Assembly: GCA_013289825.1 (NCBI GenBank)
Contig: JABCZF010000031.1
Span: forward strand, 1 to 45,417
From: Acidobacteriota bacterium
Lineage (GTDB): Bacteria; Acidobacteriota; Terriglobia; Acidiferrales; UBA7541
Length of the DNA stretch: 45,417 bases
Reading direction: 5' to 3'
Below the pieces are notes generated by a model. It was not told where the DNA came from, did not search any database, and saw nothing but the letters and a program-made list of their open reading frames with translations. Numbering within the stretch: the stretch's first letter is position 1; each line of letters begins with the position of its first letter. Position numbers and translations under genes: made by a program. Below are positions 1 through 8,857 of this stretch, piece after piece.

Positions 1-104
1 GAGCGGGGCCGGGTGGCGGAGCGGGTCTAGGAGTGGGTCTCGGAGCGGGGCCGGGCGGCGGAGTGGGTCTAGGAGTGGGTCTCGGAGCGGGGCCGGGTGG
101 CGGA
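1..104 (+). repeat. 42-bp in-frame tandem repeat (Gly-rich 14-mer)
   Basis: The word GAGCGGGGCCGGG recurs at positions 1, 43 and 85, a period of exactly 42 bp, and the units are almost identical. Being a multiple of three, the repeat encodes a 14-residue unit, GAGPGGGVGLGVGL-like, in the HEAT/PilZ gene. It runs off the left window edge, so the copy number is unknown. Such repeats change length by slippage. Confidence 0.85.
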
Positions 105-2162
105 AGAGCCGGAAGTGGGCCTTGGCGGGGAACCGGCCAGAGCGCCGGACCGAGTGAGGATGAAATCTATGGAATTTTGGGCGCGTTGACAAGTTTTGGC
201 AATGTCGGCGCCGGCCAGGGTGGAGTGGCTGCGGCTGGTGAGTTCCAGGAGCAGATGTCTCAATTGCCGGGAACCGCGCAGGACACGTTGAAGAGAGCGA
301 TCGCCGGTCTTGCTGCGCAAGCTCCCGAGGGCCAGCCGGATGAATCAGTACTGGTAAAACTGGCCGAGCATCTGGCGATTCGATTTGCGCTCGAGCGATT
401 CGAAAGCGGCGAAGTCAAGGTCAACGCGGTGCGGCAGATGCTCGACCGCATGAATTCTGAGATCGACAATCTCCGCAAGATTCTGGGCGCGCACGAAGAC
501 AAGATGACGGACGCGGGAATGATGGTCGAGTCCCACCGCGAGATTCTCGACCGGCAGTTTTGGGCGGCGGTTCCGGAAAGCGGCAAGCAGGCCGTGCTGA
601 TGTCGGGAGACGCATGGTGCATTCCGCCGAAAAACGTCCAGTCTTATGTGGCCCACCTGATCGAGACCGGCGACGTCGCGCAAGCCATCAGCATTCTGCA
701 GAACTACGCTTCGTGCGCGGACAGCGACGAGGCCGATGCGCGGAAAAAAACCGCGATGGGTTTGTCGGAGATGGCGGCGCTTTACGCCAAGGCCGATCCC
801 AAGCTGCTCGGCGAGGCGCTGCGCCATCTGGGCCTGCGGCTGTCCGTTGAGCAAGACGTCGATTTGCAAACGTTGGTGAGCGCCGCATTCGTGAGGCTTA
901 GCCAAGAAGCTGTGACCAGCCGGTGCTTCCCGGTGATGGAGCAGGCGCTCGATTTGATTTCCGGTGTCGAAGCGCAGCGGCCCGGCATCGGGCGGAGCCT
1001 GCGTCCTAAGATGGGCATCGAAGAACGCATTCCTGAGTTTGTGGATGAGGCTCTGCGAGCGCGGCAAGCCGCCGCCGGCATGACCAATGTCTTGAAAATG
1101 CTCCCGCAAACGGCGATGGAGCAGCTCTCCATGCGGTTCAACCGCTGCAGTCTGCGGGAAGATGCCGAGCATATATCCAATCTGGCCGCTGATCTTGGCG
1201 AAGAAGGATTGCAATACTTGCGGAGCACAGTAAGGGGCGGCCCCATCACCGAGGCTGTGGAGATGACCGGGCTCTTGAGCACGCTGGATCCGGACGCGGT
1301 AGAAGTGTTCTTGCCGTCGCGGATGAAAGATTTTCCCAGGACGTCGCAGGACCGCATCGTGCGGCAAGTCTCTGCTAGCGGCGCTCCGGGACGCTGCCGA
1401 ATTCTTCTCGAGCTGCTCGATCATGTCGATCCGCTGATCATGCCTTTGGTGATCGACGAGATTGGCGTGACCGGCGATCGCGAAGCCCTTGGCCGTCTGC
1501 TCACTATTGTTGACGGCGACTTGCCGACCGGTGCCGGACCCTATTTGCAGGTGAAGTCGATCGAGGCGCTGGGCCGCATTCATGCGCCGGAGTCCACAAC
1601 TACGCTCAGGCGCATCGTCGAAGCGAAGAAGATGTTCGGCTGGGCCCATGCCCAGGAACTTCGCATCGCCGCTCTGCAAGCGCTCATAGGACTGGAACCG
1701 GACTGGGCGCGCGATTTTGCGGCGAAAAGTGGAATCGACCGCGAAGACCTGGCTCTGGCGCCACTGGACGTCATGGCGAACTCCAAATTCGTCCGACAGC
1801 GCCGCCATACGCGCGTTAGGCTGCACAAGCCGGTAACCGCTGTGAGCACAAACCTCAAGGAGAACTGCCGCCTCGAGATTAAGACGGCGAGCCTCTCTGG
1901 CGGTTTTGCCAGCATCAGCCGGCATCTTCCGCCCGGTACGCATGTGCAACTGAAGCTGCAGCTGGGTCTTCGCAACGTGCAAGCCACGGCCCTGATGCGG
2001 GATTACCGGGCCCAGGACATGGCCTTTGAGATTGTCGATATGAGCCTCGATGAGCGCAGCAAGTACCGCCGACTCCTGGCCGATAATCATTCGGCGTCGA
2101 TCCCCGTGGCCAAAGCCAAGAGCCAGAGCGAAGCCGTCGAAACCCCGGTGCCATCCTCCTAG
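3..2162 (+). CDS. HEAT-repeat / PilZ domain protein, 5' end outside window
   Basis: The reading frame is open from the first bases of the window, so the true start lies upstream. The visible N-terminus is a glycine-rich low-complexity stretch built from 14-residue repeats. It is followed by a long alpha-helical region, with HEAT-like helical pairs in its second half, for example the segments around LLELLDHVDPLIMPLVIDEI and SIEALGRIHAPESTTTLRRI. The C-terminal ~100 residues begin RRHTRVRLHKPV and contain the SLSGGFA-type core of a PilZ fold. PilZ domains often bind cyclic-di-GMP through an RxxxR plus (D/N)xSxxG signature. Here RRHTR is present, but the second element reads TASLSGG, so binding is uncertain. 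It is probably a cytoplasmic scaffold or regulator. It is followed by secA after about 145 bp. Function beyond the domains is unknown. Confidence 0.75.
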   Translation, partial: AGPGGGAGLGVGLGAGPGGGVGLGVGLGAGPGGGRAGSGPWRGTGQSAGPSEDEIYGILGALTSFGNVGAGQGGVAAAGEFQEQMSQLPGTAQDTLKRAIAGLAAQAPEGQPDESVLVKLAEHLAIRFALERFESGEVKVNAVRQMLDRMNSEIDNLRKILGAHEDKMTDAGMMVESHREILDRQFWAAVPESGKQAVLMSGDAWCIPPKNVQSYVAHLIETGDVAQAISILQNYASCADSDEADARKKTAMGLSEMAALYAKADPKLLGEALRHLGLRLSVEQDVDLQTLVSAAFVRLSQEAVTSRCFPVMEQALDLISGVEAQRPGIGRSLRPKMGIEERIPEFVDEALRARQAAAGMTNVLKMLPQTAMEQLSMRFNRCSLREDAEHISNLAADLGEEGLQYLRSTVRGGPITEAVEMTGLLSTLDPDAVEVFLPSRMKDFPRTSQDRIVRQVSASGAPGRCRILLELLDHVDPLIMPLVIDEIGVTGDREALGRLLTIVDGDLPTGAGPYLQVKSIEALGRIHAPESTTTLRRIVEAKKMFGWAHAQELRIAALQALIGLEPDWARDFAAKSGIDREDLALAPLDVMANSKFVRQRRHTRVRLHKPVTAVSTNLKENCRLEIKTASLSGGFASISRHLPPGTHVQLKLQLGLRNVQATALMRDYRAQDMAFEIVDMSLDERSKYRRLLADNHSASIPVAKAKSQSEAVETPVPSS

Positions 2163-2306
2163 AGTGTTATGTCGCCGTGTCGACGTGTCGACGTCCTTGG
2201 CGCTGACGCATCCAAACAGTTAGAATAGAGTGTTTGCACTGGTTGTGGCAGACCGGCCCGTGCGTTCACTCACGCGGAACACCGCCAGGAGACGGCGAAA
2301 CCCCTC

Positions 2307-5279
2307 ATGGATGTTGCCAAGGCAGTTGATACCGTTGTCGCTCGATTTATCGGCACCAAGCACGAGCGCGACATCAAAAAACTACAACCTCTCGTCGTGG
2401 CCATCAATGCGCGTGAAGCCGAAACACGCGCGCTAAGCGACGAAGAGCTAAAGGCTCGCTTCGCCGAACTTAAGGCGGAGGTGCATGAACAACTGAAGGA
2501 TGCTGATCCCAGCGAACCTACCTACAAAGAACTCTTGAAGAAGGTGCTCGATCCGATGATTGTGCCGGCTTTCGCCTTGGTGCGCGAAGCAGGCCGCCGC
2601 TTTCTGAACATGCGGCACTTCGACGTGCAATTGATCGGCGGAATGGTCTTGCACGACGGCAAAATTGCGGAGATGAAAACTGGCGAGGGCAAAACGCTCG
2701 TTGCCACTTTGCCGGCGGCGCTAAATGCTTTGGCAGGACGCGGCGTGCACGCCGTCACGGTGAACGACTACCTGGCGCGGCGCGACGCCGAGTGGATGAG
2801 CCCGCTCTATCGCAGCCTCGGTCTTTCCGTCGGCGTAATCGTGCACGATCTGGACGATGAGCAGCGCAAGGCGGCGTATGGCGCGGATCTCACGTACGGC
2901 ACGAACAACGAATTTGGTTTTGACTATCTGCGCGACAACATGAAGTATGATCTGGCGCAATGCGTTCAGCGCGGGCATCAGTTCGCGATCGTCGATGAAG
3001 TGGACTCCATCCTCATCGACGAAGCCCGTACGCCGCTGATCATTTCCGGCCCTTCGGAAGAGTCCACCGACAAATACGCCAAGATTGACAAGATTATTCC
3101 CAAACTCATCCAGGACATCGACTACACACTGGACGAAAAACATCGCACCGCAACTTTAACGGAAGAGGGATTCAGCAAGTGCGAACGGCTGCTCGGCCTG
3201 CACAATCTCTCGGACCCTGTAAACATCGAGCTCATGCATCACGTTTATCAAGCCCTCCGCGCGCACTCGCTCTACAAAAGCGACGTCGATTACGTGGTGA
3301 AAGACGGAGAAGTGATCATCGTAGATGAGTTCACCGGTCGCCAAATGCCCGGCCGCCGCTGGTCCGATGGATTGCACCAGGCCGTCGAAGCCAAGGAAGG
3401 CGTCAAGATCGAACGAGAAAATCAGACGCTCGCGACGATCACTTTCCAGAATTATTTCCGCATGTACAAGAAGCTCTCCGGCATGACCGGAACGGCCGAA
3501 ACGGAAGCCGCGGAGTTCGGCAAAATCTACAATCTCGATGTCGTCGCGATCCCCACGAACCGCACGCTGATTCGCGAAGAACACCGCGACGTTGTCTACC
3601 GCACCGAAAAAGAAAAGTTCGAAGCGGTCGTCAATGGGATCCTGCAAGAGGACAATTCGTTTGCCAACGGCATCCGCCACTATAACGAACGCGGTCAGCC
3701 GGTGCTGGTGGGAACGATCTCCATCGAAAAGTCGGAAACCATCTCCGAAATCTTGAAGAAGACAGGCGTTCCGCATCAAGTGCTCAACGCCAAGCACCAC
3801 GAGCGTGAGTCGCGCATCGTCGCGCAAGCCGGCCGCAAGGGCGCCGTGACCGTGGCGACCAACATGGCCGGCCGCGGCACGGACATTCTTCTTGGCGGCA
3901 ATCCCGAGCAGATGACCCGCGATCATTTTCTGAAAAACAAATTGGCTTTGCCCTACGCCGCCGCGCCTGCTGTGATCCCAGCCGATGGCGGCCCCGACGC
4001 ACAGCCCGCCGTGGCCATGGTGCTTTTCCAGAATGAAGGCAAAATCTTTCAAGTACCCGCCGACCAATGGAAGCCGGTCTATGAGCAATTCGCCGAGCAG
4101 TGCAAAGCCGAGCACGACGAAGTGGTGGCCCTCGGCGGCTTGCACATCCTCGGCACCGAGCGCCACGAAGCCCGCCGCATCGATAACCAGTTGCGCGGCC
4201 GCGCCGGCCGCCAGGGCGATCCTGGCTCTTCGCGCTTTTTCCTTTCGCTCGAAGACGATCTCATGCGCATCTTCGGCGGCGAGCGCATGAAGGCCCTGAT
4301 GTTCCGTCTGGGCATGACCGAAGGCGTACCTATCGAATCCGGACTGATCTCCCGGCGCATTGAAAACGCGCAGAAATCCGTCGAAGCACAGAACTTTGAT
4401 GCTCGCAAACACCTGCTGGAATACGATGACGTGATGAACAAGCAGCGCGAGACGATTTACGCCATTCGCCGCTCGGCGCTAGAAGGAAAAGACCAGCGCG
4501 ATTATGTTCTCGGCGTCGCGGAAGACGTGGCGCGCGAGCAGGTCGACACGTATTGTCCCCGCGAGCAACATCCCGACCAATGGAATGTCACCCAGTTTCT
4601 CGCCGAAGTCAACGCCCAGTTCGGCATCGACGCCAAAGCCGCCGGCGCCGACCCCGCCACGTTGAGCCACGACGAACTCGCCGAAGCCACTGTTAAGGCG
4701 GTCACCACACGCTACGAGGAAAAGGAAAAACAGTTCGGTGCGGACCTTGTCCGCTGGCTCGAACGGCGCATCATCCTTGATGTCGTCGATTCCCAGTGGA
4801 AAGATCACTTGCTCTCGCTCGACCACTTGAAAGAGGGCATCGGCCTTCGCGGCTACGGTCAAAAGGATCCGCTAGTCGAGTTCAAAAAAGAAGCATTCGT
4901 CCTGTTCGAAGACATGATGGCGCGCATCGACAACGAAACCATCCGCTATCTGTTCCACATTCAGGTCCAGCAGAACGAGCAGCCTCCTCAGGGCGGGCCG
5001 GGGCAAGCTCCACCACCGCCGCAACCAATGCGCCCGCGTGCGGACGCCGCAGTCGCCAGCGCCGCGGCCCGCGCCAGCGAACCTCCTCCGCAGCGCTTAC
5101 CAGCCTTCGCGCGCGAAATGGAGCGCAAGCAAGAGCGCCAGCAAAAAGAGCTGCAGTACCAAACAGGGCCAGCGCAAGCCGAAGCGCCGAAGCCGGTCCG
5201 CGCAGGCGCCAAGATAGGCCGAAACGATCCATGCCCTTGCGGCTCCGGCAAAAAATACAAAAAATGCCACGGCGCTTAA
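2307..5279 (+). CDS. secA: Preprotein translocase ATPase SecA
   Basis: SecA is the ATPase motor that pushes unfolded preproteins through the SecYEG channel in the inner membrane. The 990-residue product is long for the family. It has the N-terminal DEAD-like nucleotide-binding fold with Walker A (MKTGEGKT, about residues 123-130), the IVDEVDSIL Walker B region, the YGTNNEFGFDYLRDN block, the preprotein cross-linking domain, and NBD2 with RGRAGRQGDPGSS. The C-terminus holds a Pro/Ala/Gln-rich linker and the zinc-binding tail CPCGSGKKYKKCHG used for SecB and lipid contact. The start ATG gives MDVAKAV, which matches the short lead-in of SecA proteins. An AGGAG lies about 14 nt upstream, a little far for a ribosome binding site. 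Confidence 0.98.
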   Translation: MDVAKAVDTVVARFIGTKHERDIKKLQPLVVAINAREAETRALSDEELKARFAELKAEVHEQLKDADPSEPTYKELLKKVLDPMIVPAFALVREAGRRFLNMRHFDVQLIGGMVLHDGKIAEMKTGEGKTLVATLPAALNALAGRGVHAVTVNDYLARRDAEWMSPLYRSLGLSVGVIVHDLDDEQRKAAYGADLTYGTNNEFGFDYLRDNMKYDLAQCVQRGHQFAIVDEVDSILIDEARTPLIISGPSEESTDKYAKIDKIIPKLIQDIDYTLDEKHRTATLTEEGFSKCERLLGLHNLSDPVNIELMHHVYQALRAHSLYKSDVDYVVKDGEVIIVDEFTGRQMPGRRWSDGLHQAVEAKEGVKIERENQTLATITFQNYFRMYKKLSGMTGTAETEAAEFGKIYNLDVVAIPTNRTLIREEHRDVVYRTEKEKFEAVVNGILQEDNSFANGIRHYNERGQPVLVGTISIEKSETISEILKKTGVPHQVLNAKHHERESRIVAQAGRKGAVTVATNMAGRGTDILLGGNPEQMTRDHFLKNKLALPYAAAPAVIPADGGPDAQPAVAMVLFQNEGKIFQVPADQWKPVYEQFAEQCKAEHDEVVALGGLHILGTERHEARRIDNQLRGRAGRQGDPGSSRFFLSLEDDLMRIFGGERMKALMFRLGMTEGVPIESGLISRRIENAQKSVEAQNFDARKHLLEYDDVMNKQRETIYAIRRSALEGKDQRDYVLGVAEDVAREQVDTYCPREQHPDQWNVTQFLAEVNAQFGIDAKAAGADPATLSHDELAEATVKAVTTRYEEKEKQFGADLVRWLERRIILDVVDSQWKDHLLSLDHLKEGIGLRGYGQKDPLVEFKKEAFVLFEDMMARIDNETIRYLFHIQVQQNEQPPQGGPGQAPPPPQPMRPRADAAVASAAARASEPPPQRLPAFAREMERKQERQQKELQYQTGPAQAEAPKPVRAGAKIGRNDPCPCGSGKKYKKCHGA

Positions 5280-5303
5280 CGCATGATTGCTTCGGCATTG
5301 GTG

Positions 5304-5323
5304 ACACAGACCTCCGTCTGTGT
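5304..5323. repeat. REP-like palindrome after secA
   Basis: An 8-bp perfect inverted repeat, ACACAGAC / GTCTGTGT, with loop CTCC lies 24 bp after the secA stop. It belongs to the same family as the palindromes near 8.77, 8.82 and 13.96 kb, which share a core CACAG(A/G)C. No strong U-run follows, so a terminator role is doubtful. Confidence 0.7.
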
Positions 5324-5402
5324 TCTCTTCAGCTCCAGCACTTGATCCGTGCGCTCACGTCGAGATTTCAGCGTTGCGTTTGACCGCAAGAAAAGGACTC
5401 TT

Positions 5403-6236
5403 ATGCCAGCACCAATGCCGCAACCCGAACGCCACCCTATCCCCGGCGTAAAAAATCTAGTCGCGGTCGCCAGCGGCAAAGGTGGCGTTGGCAAAACCAC
5501 GGTCGCCGTCAATCTCGCCCTGGCCCTGGTAAAACTCGGCCACCAAGTCGGACTGCTGGACGCCGACGTCTACGGCCCCAATGTCCCCATCATGCTCGGA
5601 ACTCTGCAGGAGCCGCAAGCCACCGCCGAAAAACGCATCATCCCCGTCGAAGTCGCCGGCATGAAAATGATCTCCATGGGCCTGCTCAATCCCGGTGACA
5701 AGCCGATGGTCTGGCGCGGCCCCATGCTACACAGCGTCATCACGCAATTCCTGCGCAGCGTCGAGTGGGGCGAGCTCGATTACCTCATCATCGATCTTCC
5801 GCCCGGCACCGGCGACGTGCAGCTCACGCTCATCCAAACCGTGGCCGTCACTGGCGCGGTGGTCGTCACCACGCCTTCCACCGTCGCGCTCGCCGACGTG
5901 CGCAAAGCCATCGAGATGTTTCGCCAGGTCAACGTCGAAGTTCTCGGTGTCGTCGAGAACATGAGCACGTTCACGTGCCCGCATTGCAGCAAGCCCATCG
6001 ATATTTTTGGTCACGGCGAAGGCGCAAAAACCGCGCTGGCCTATGGCGTCCCCATCCTCGGCGAAATCGAAATCGATCCGCGCATCCGCATCGGCGGCGA
6101 CACCGGCAAACCCGTCGCCGGCCTTGGCGAATCCGCCCCCGGCACACAAAGCCTCTACGCCCTAGCCCGCGCTGTCACCGCCCGCCTAGCCGAAGTCAGC
6201 GCCACCTCCGCCGGGCCGTCCGTTACGATCGACTAA
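5403..6236 (+). CDS. mrp: Mrp/NBP35 family iron-sulfur carrier ATPase
   Basis: This is a P-loop ATPase that binds and transfers [4Fe-4S] clusters to apo-proteins in the cytosol (ApbC/Mrp/NBP35 family). The deviant Walker A GKGGVGKTT sits near residues 25-33, and Walker B LIIDLPPGTGDVQLT follows. The CxxC pair (CPHC, within FTCPHCSKPID) is the expected bridging-cluster site. I chose the ATG giving MPAPMPQPERHP because AAAAGGA precedes it; a start 54 bp upstream would add an Arg-rich stretch atypical of the family. At 277 residues it lacks the N-terminal DUF59 (MIP18-like) domain that some Mrp proteins carry, so it is the short form. Confidence 0.95.
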   Translation: MPAPMPQPERHPIPGVKNLVAVASGKGGVGKTTVAVNLALALVKLGHQVGLLDADVYGPNVPIMLGTLQEPQATAEKRIIPVEVAGMKMISMGLLNPGDKPMVWRGPMLHSVITQFLRSVEWGELDYLIIDLPPGTGDVQLTLIQTVAVTGAVVVTTPSTVALADVRKAIEMFRQVNVEVLGVVENMSTFTCPHCSKPIDIFGHGEGAKTALAYGVPILGEIEIDPRIRIGGDTGKPVAGLGESAPGTQSLYALARAVTARLAEVSATSAGPSVTID

Positions 6237-6391
6237 ACTGACTTTATATATATGGAACAGCGAACCGCCGAAGCATCGCGTGAGGAACCCTCATGGTGCT
6301 CTCAAACTGCTTGTGGGTCTTCCTTGCCGCCTGGCAGGCGACTAAACCGGTCATCCAGCAACCGACCCGCTCCCCTTCGCCGAAATCTCTC

Positions 6392-6419
6392 TTGAGCCGC
6401 GCTGAGTATTTGCTATAAT
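6392..6419 (+). promoter_or_regulatory. Strong sigma70-type promoter upstream of the carbonic anhydrase leader
   Basis: A TTGAGC -35 box and a perfect TATAAT -10 box are separated by 16 bp. The predicted transcript begins near 6426, about 235 nt before the next ORF. This is one of the best promoters by eye in the first half of the window. Confidence 0.7.
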
Positions 6420-6425
6420 GCCGTT

Positions 6426-6483
6426 TGGGATAATCTTGGCAGGGCTGGGCGCTGCGGCAACCGTGTTGCCGCATTTTCTTTTT
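6426..6483 (+). ncRNA. Candidate short leader RNA / attenuator ending in intrinsic terminator
   Basis: About 28 nt after the predicted transcription start lies a perfect 9-bp hairpin, TGCGGCAAC / GTTGCCGCA (6453-6461 with 6465-6473). It is followed directly by TTTTCTTTTT, a classic Rho-independent terminator. Promoter and terminator together predict a transcript of roughly 55-60 nt. It could be a free-standing small RNA or an attenuated leader for the carbonic anhydrase/hisS genes. I do not recognise the RNA family. Confidence 0.5.
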
Positions 6484-6518
6484 GCGGTCGTGAACACGGG
6501 GAATAGGCCGGCAGAATT

Positions 6519-6599
6519 CAGGGTAAAACCTGTCGGGTTATCGTCCCTATTGAGTACCCTGGAATCAACACCCAAGGGATGACTCGTAACTGTTGATTC
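6519..6599 (+). promoter_or_regulatory. Structured 5' leader with two helices ahead of the carbonic anhydrase gene
   Basis: Downstream of the terminator, CAGGGTA (6519-6525) pairs with TACCCTG (6555-6561). Immediately next, GAATCAACA (6562-6570) pairs with TGTTGATTC (6591-6599) in a perfect 9-bp helix enclosing a 20-nt loop. The two coaxial helices suggest a folded leader or a protein-binding RNA element. No known riboswitch core is recognised. Confidence 0.4.
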
Positions 6600-6660
6600 T
6601 AAACAACTTACAGAAAACTAAATCCTTTAGAAGCACACTACGAAAAATCGGGGGGTGGTT

Positions 6661-7245
6661 ATGGTTGATCAGAACTCCAGCGCGAACTCGCCCGCCAGAG
6701 GTTCTGTCGAATTGGGCCGCCAGCCCGACATTCGCCCCTATCGCGGCAAGCGCCCACAAATCGCCGCATCCGCCTATATTGACCCCTCCGCCGTTATCAT
6801 CGGCGATGTGGTCATCGGCGAAGACTCGAGCGTCTGGCCCTGCACCGTGATTCGTGGCGACGTGCACCACATCCGCATCGGCGCGCGCACCAACATTCAG
6901 GACGGCTCTGTGCTCCACGTCATGCGCGATGAGCACGCGCTGGTCCTAGGCGACGACGTGACCATCGGCCACTCCGTCACGCTGCACGGCTGCACCATCG
7001 AATCGCGCTGCCTGGTCGGCATGGGAGCCGTCATCTTGAACGGCGTGCACATTGGCGCCGGCAGCATCGTCGCAGCCGGCACGCTCCTTCTCGAAGGCGC
7101 CAAAATTCCACCCGGCAGCCTGGTCGTAGGCCACCCCGGCAAAGTCAAGCGCGCCCTGACCGGCATCGATCAAGCCTCCATAGACGCCTACGCCCAGCGC
7201 TACGTCGAGTACAAAGATATTTATCGGGAGGAACCCACCGAGTGA
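6661..7245 (+). CDS. Gamma-class carbonic anhydrase-like left-handed beta-helix protein
   Basis: The 194-residue protein is a hexapeptide-repeat, left-handed beta-helix protein of the gamma-carbonic anhydrase/PaaY/CaiE group. Short IGxx and VIGxx turns repeat through the central 130 residues. The metal-binding histidines of this family are visible in GSVLHVM and in TIGHSVTLHGC. It is likely a zinc- or iron-dependent trimer, with possible CO2 hydration or a related acyl-CoA role. The ATG start (MVDQNSS) is preceded by GGGGGTGG; a GTG two codons upstream is less likely. Its stop overlaps the GTG start of hisS, so the two are translationally coupled. Confidence 0.88.
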   Translation: MVDQNSSANSPARGSVELGRQPDIRPYRGKRPQIAASAYIDPSAVIIGDVVIGEDSSVWPCTVIRGDVHHIRIGARTNIQDGSVLHVMRDEHALVLGDDVTIGHSVTLHGCTIESRCLVGMGAVILNGVHIGAGSIVAAGTLLLEGAKIPPGSLVVGHPGKVKRALTGIDQASIDAYAQRYVEYKDIYREEPTE

Positions 7246-8762
7246 GCGAAGGCGCCGTAAAAAAGGAAGAAAAGCCGCGCAAGTTTCAAGCGATTCGCGG
7301 CACGCGCGATTTGCTGCCGCCAGAAACCGCTCTATGGACTCGTGTCGAGCAAACCGCCCGCGAGGTCTTCGCAACGTTCGGATTCGGCGAAATCCGGCCC
7401 CCGGTTTTCGAGCCGACCGATTTGTTTGCTCGCGCCGTCGGGGGCGACACCGACATCGTCTCCAAAGAGATGTACACCTTTGTCGACCGATCCGAAAAAC
7501 TAGAGCCGCAGCCTTCTATCGGTAGCATGGACGTCTTCCTCGAGCAAGTGAAGCGACTCTCCAAATCCGGAGAACTTCCGCAAGACGAGATTGATCTCGA
7601 GTTGGTCGAAAAGCAGTGGAAAAAAGTCGATGGGCTGCTGCAGGGGATTTCTAAGATTGAGGCGGGCTCGACGGAAATCTATACGCTCATTATGCTCTTT
7701 GAGGCCCTGCGGCTGGGAGGCGACGTCTCGTTAAGACCCGAAGCCACCGCGAGCGTCTGCCGGGCCTACATCGAGCACAACATGCAGCAGCTTCCGCAGC
7801 CCGTGAAGCTGTACTACATGGGGCCGATGTTTCGGCGCGAGCGGCCGCAGAAAGGCCGCTACCGCCAGTTTTATCAAATAGGCGCGGAGATTCTGGGTGG
7901 ACCCGATGCTCCCGCTATCGATGCAGAACTCATCGAAATGTTGATGACCTTCTTCGGAAAACTCGGCCTCGAAGGAACGACCCTCGAAATCAATTCCATC
8001 GGCCACGCCGCAGATAACTGCCGTCGCGGCTACGTTCGAAAGCTCAAGGCCGAGCTCGAAAAAGTGAAAGACAAACTCGGCGCCGACTCACAACGCCGCA
8101 TCGAAACAAATCCGTTGCGCGTTCTCGACTCGAAACTGGAACATGAGCAAGCCATTGTCGAGCAACTTCCGCGCATCGCTGATAACCTCTGCGACGACTG
8201 CAAAATGCATTACGCCGCCGTAAAACGCGAACTCGATCTCCGCGACGTTGCCTATCGCGAAAACTGGCGCCTCGTTCGCGGCCTCGACTATTACATGCGC
8301 ACCACGTTTGAAATCACCGCGCGCGGCCTCGGCTCGCAAAACGCCGTCTGCGGCGGCGGCCGCTACGACGGCCTCGTGCAACTTCTCGGGGGACCGCCCA
8401 CAAAAGGCATCGGCTTCGCCATCGGCGAAGACCGCTTGATCTTGTCATTAGAAGAGAGCGGCAAAGTGCCAGCCGCACAAGGTCCCGATGTTTACATCGC
8501 CTGGATGGGCCAAAACGCCTATGCCACGGCGATCCGCGCCGCCAGAGCTCTGCGCAATGCCGGCCTCCGCGTCGAGCTACCCGCCACCGAACTGAAATTC
8601 GGTAAAGCCCTCGAACGTGCCAGCAAGCTCGGCTCGCGCTTTGCCCTCATCCTTGGCGATAATGAAGTTGCCGATGGCCAGTGGACGCTGAAGACCCTTC
8701 GAGACGGTTCGCAACAGAAACTCACCGAACCAGCTCTGCTAGAATATCTGCTTAAGCCGTAG
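7242..8762 (+). CDS. hisS: Histidyl-tRNA synthetase with an insertion in the catalytic domain
   Basis: This class II synthetase charges tRNA-His. Recognisable blocks are the N-terminal GTRDLLP, motif 2 (YYMGPMFRRERPQKGRYRQFYQ), the histidine-A loop RGLDYYMRTTFEI, motif 3 (GIGFAIGEDRLIL) and a C-terminal anticodon-binding domain ending in LKP. At 506 residues it is about 70-80 longer than usual. The extra block lies at about residues 85-160, between EMYTFVDRS and DVSLRPEATAS, which are adjacent strands in standard HisRS. The insert is rich in charged helices (for example VEKQWKKVDGLLQGISKIE). The start is GTG, overlapping the upstream stop, with GGGAGG as ribosome binding site. Confidence 0.95.
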   Translation: MSEGAVKKEEKPRKFQAIRGTRDLLPPETALWTRVEQTAREVFATFGFGEIRPPVFEPTDLFARAVGGDTDIVSKEMYTFVDRSEKLEPQPSIGSMDVFLEQVKRLSKSGELPQDEIDLELVEKQWKKVDGLLQGISKIEAGSTEIYTLIMLFEALRLGGDVSLRPEATASVCRAYIEHNMQQLPQPVKLYYMGPMFRRERPQKGRYRQFYQIGAEILGGPDAPAIDAELIEMLMTFFGKLGLEGTTLEINSIGHAADNCRRGYVRKLKAELEKVKDKLGADSQRRIETNPLRVLDSKLEHEQAIVEQLPRIADNLCDDCKMHYAAVKRELDLRDVAYRENWRLVRGLDYYMRTTFEITARGLGSQNAVCGGGRYDGLVQLLGGPPTKGIGFAIGEDRLILSLEESGKVPAAQGPDVYIAWMGQNAYATAIRAARALRNAGLRVELPATELKFGKALERASKLGSRFALILGDNEVADGQWTLKTLRDGSQQKLTEPALLEYLLKP

Positions 8763-8838
8763 TGGCACAGGCTTCAGCCTGTGCTAGCCGAGTGATCTTG
8801 GCGGTTTGAAATTGCCAGGCACAGACGAAGTCTGTGCC
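8763..8838. repeat. Pair of REP-like palindromes between hisS and aspS
   Basis: Two inverted repeats are spaced 31 bp apart. The first is GCACAGGC / GCCTGTGC with loop TTCA (8765-8784). The second is GGCACAGAC / GTCTGTGCC with loop GAA (8818-8838). The two share the GGCACAG core and form a REP doublet. The second palindrome covers the GTG that would otherwise be the upstream start of aspS, which argues for the later TTG start. Confidence 0.75.
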
Positions 8839-8857
8839 ACTGGAGGAGATAGAAACC

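Noticed and set aside
345..2090. A 581-codon minus-strand frame opposite the HEAT/PilZ gene
   Set aside because: It is the high-GC antisense shadow of the plus-strand gene and has a His/Arg/Gln-rich composition without domain signs.
3156..4412. A 418-codon minus-strand frame inside secA
   Set aside because: It is antisense to the strongly conserved SecA core and has no family features.
6426..6660. T-box or his-attenuator leader for hisS
   Set aside because: There is no T-box sequence, no specifier loop and no His-codon-rich leader peptide, although a terminator is present.
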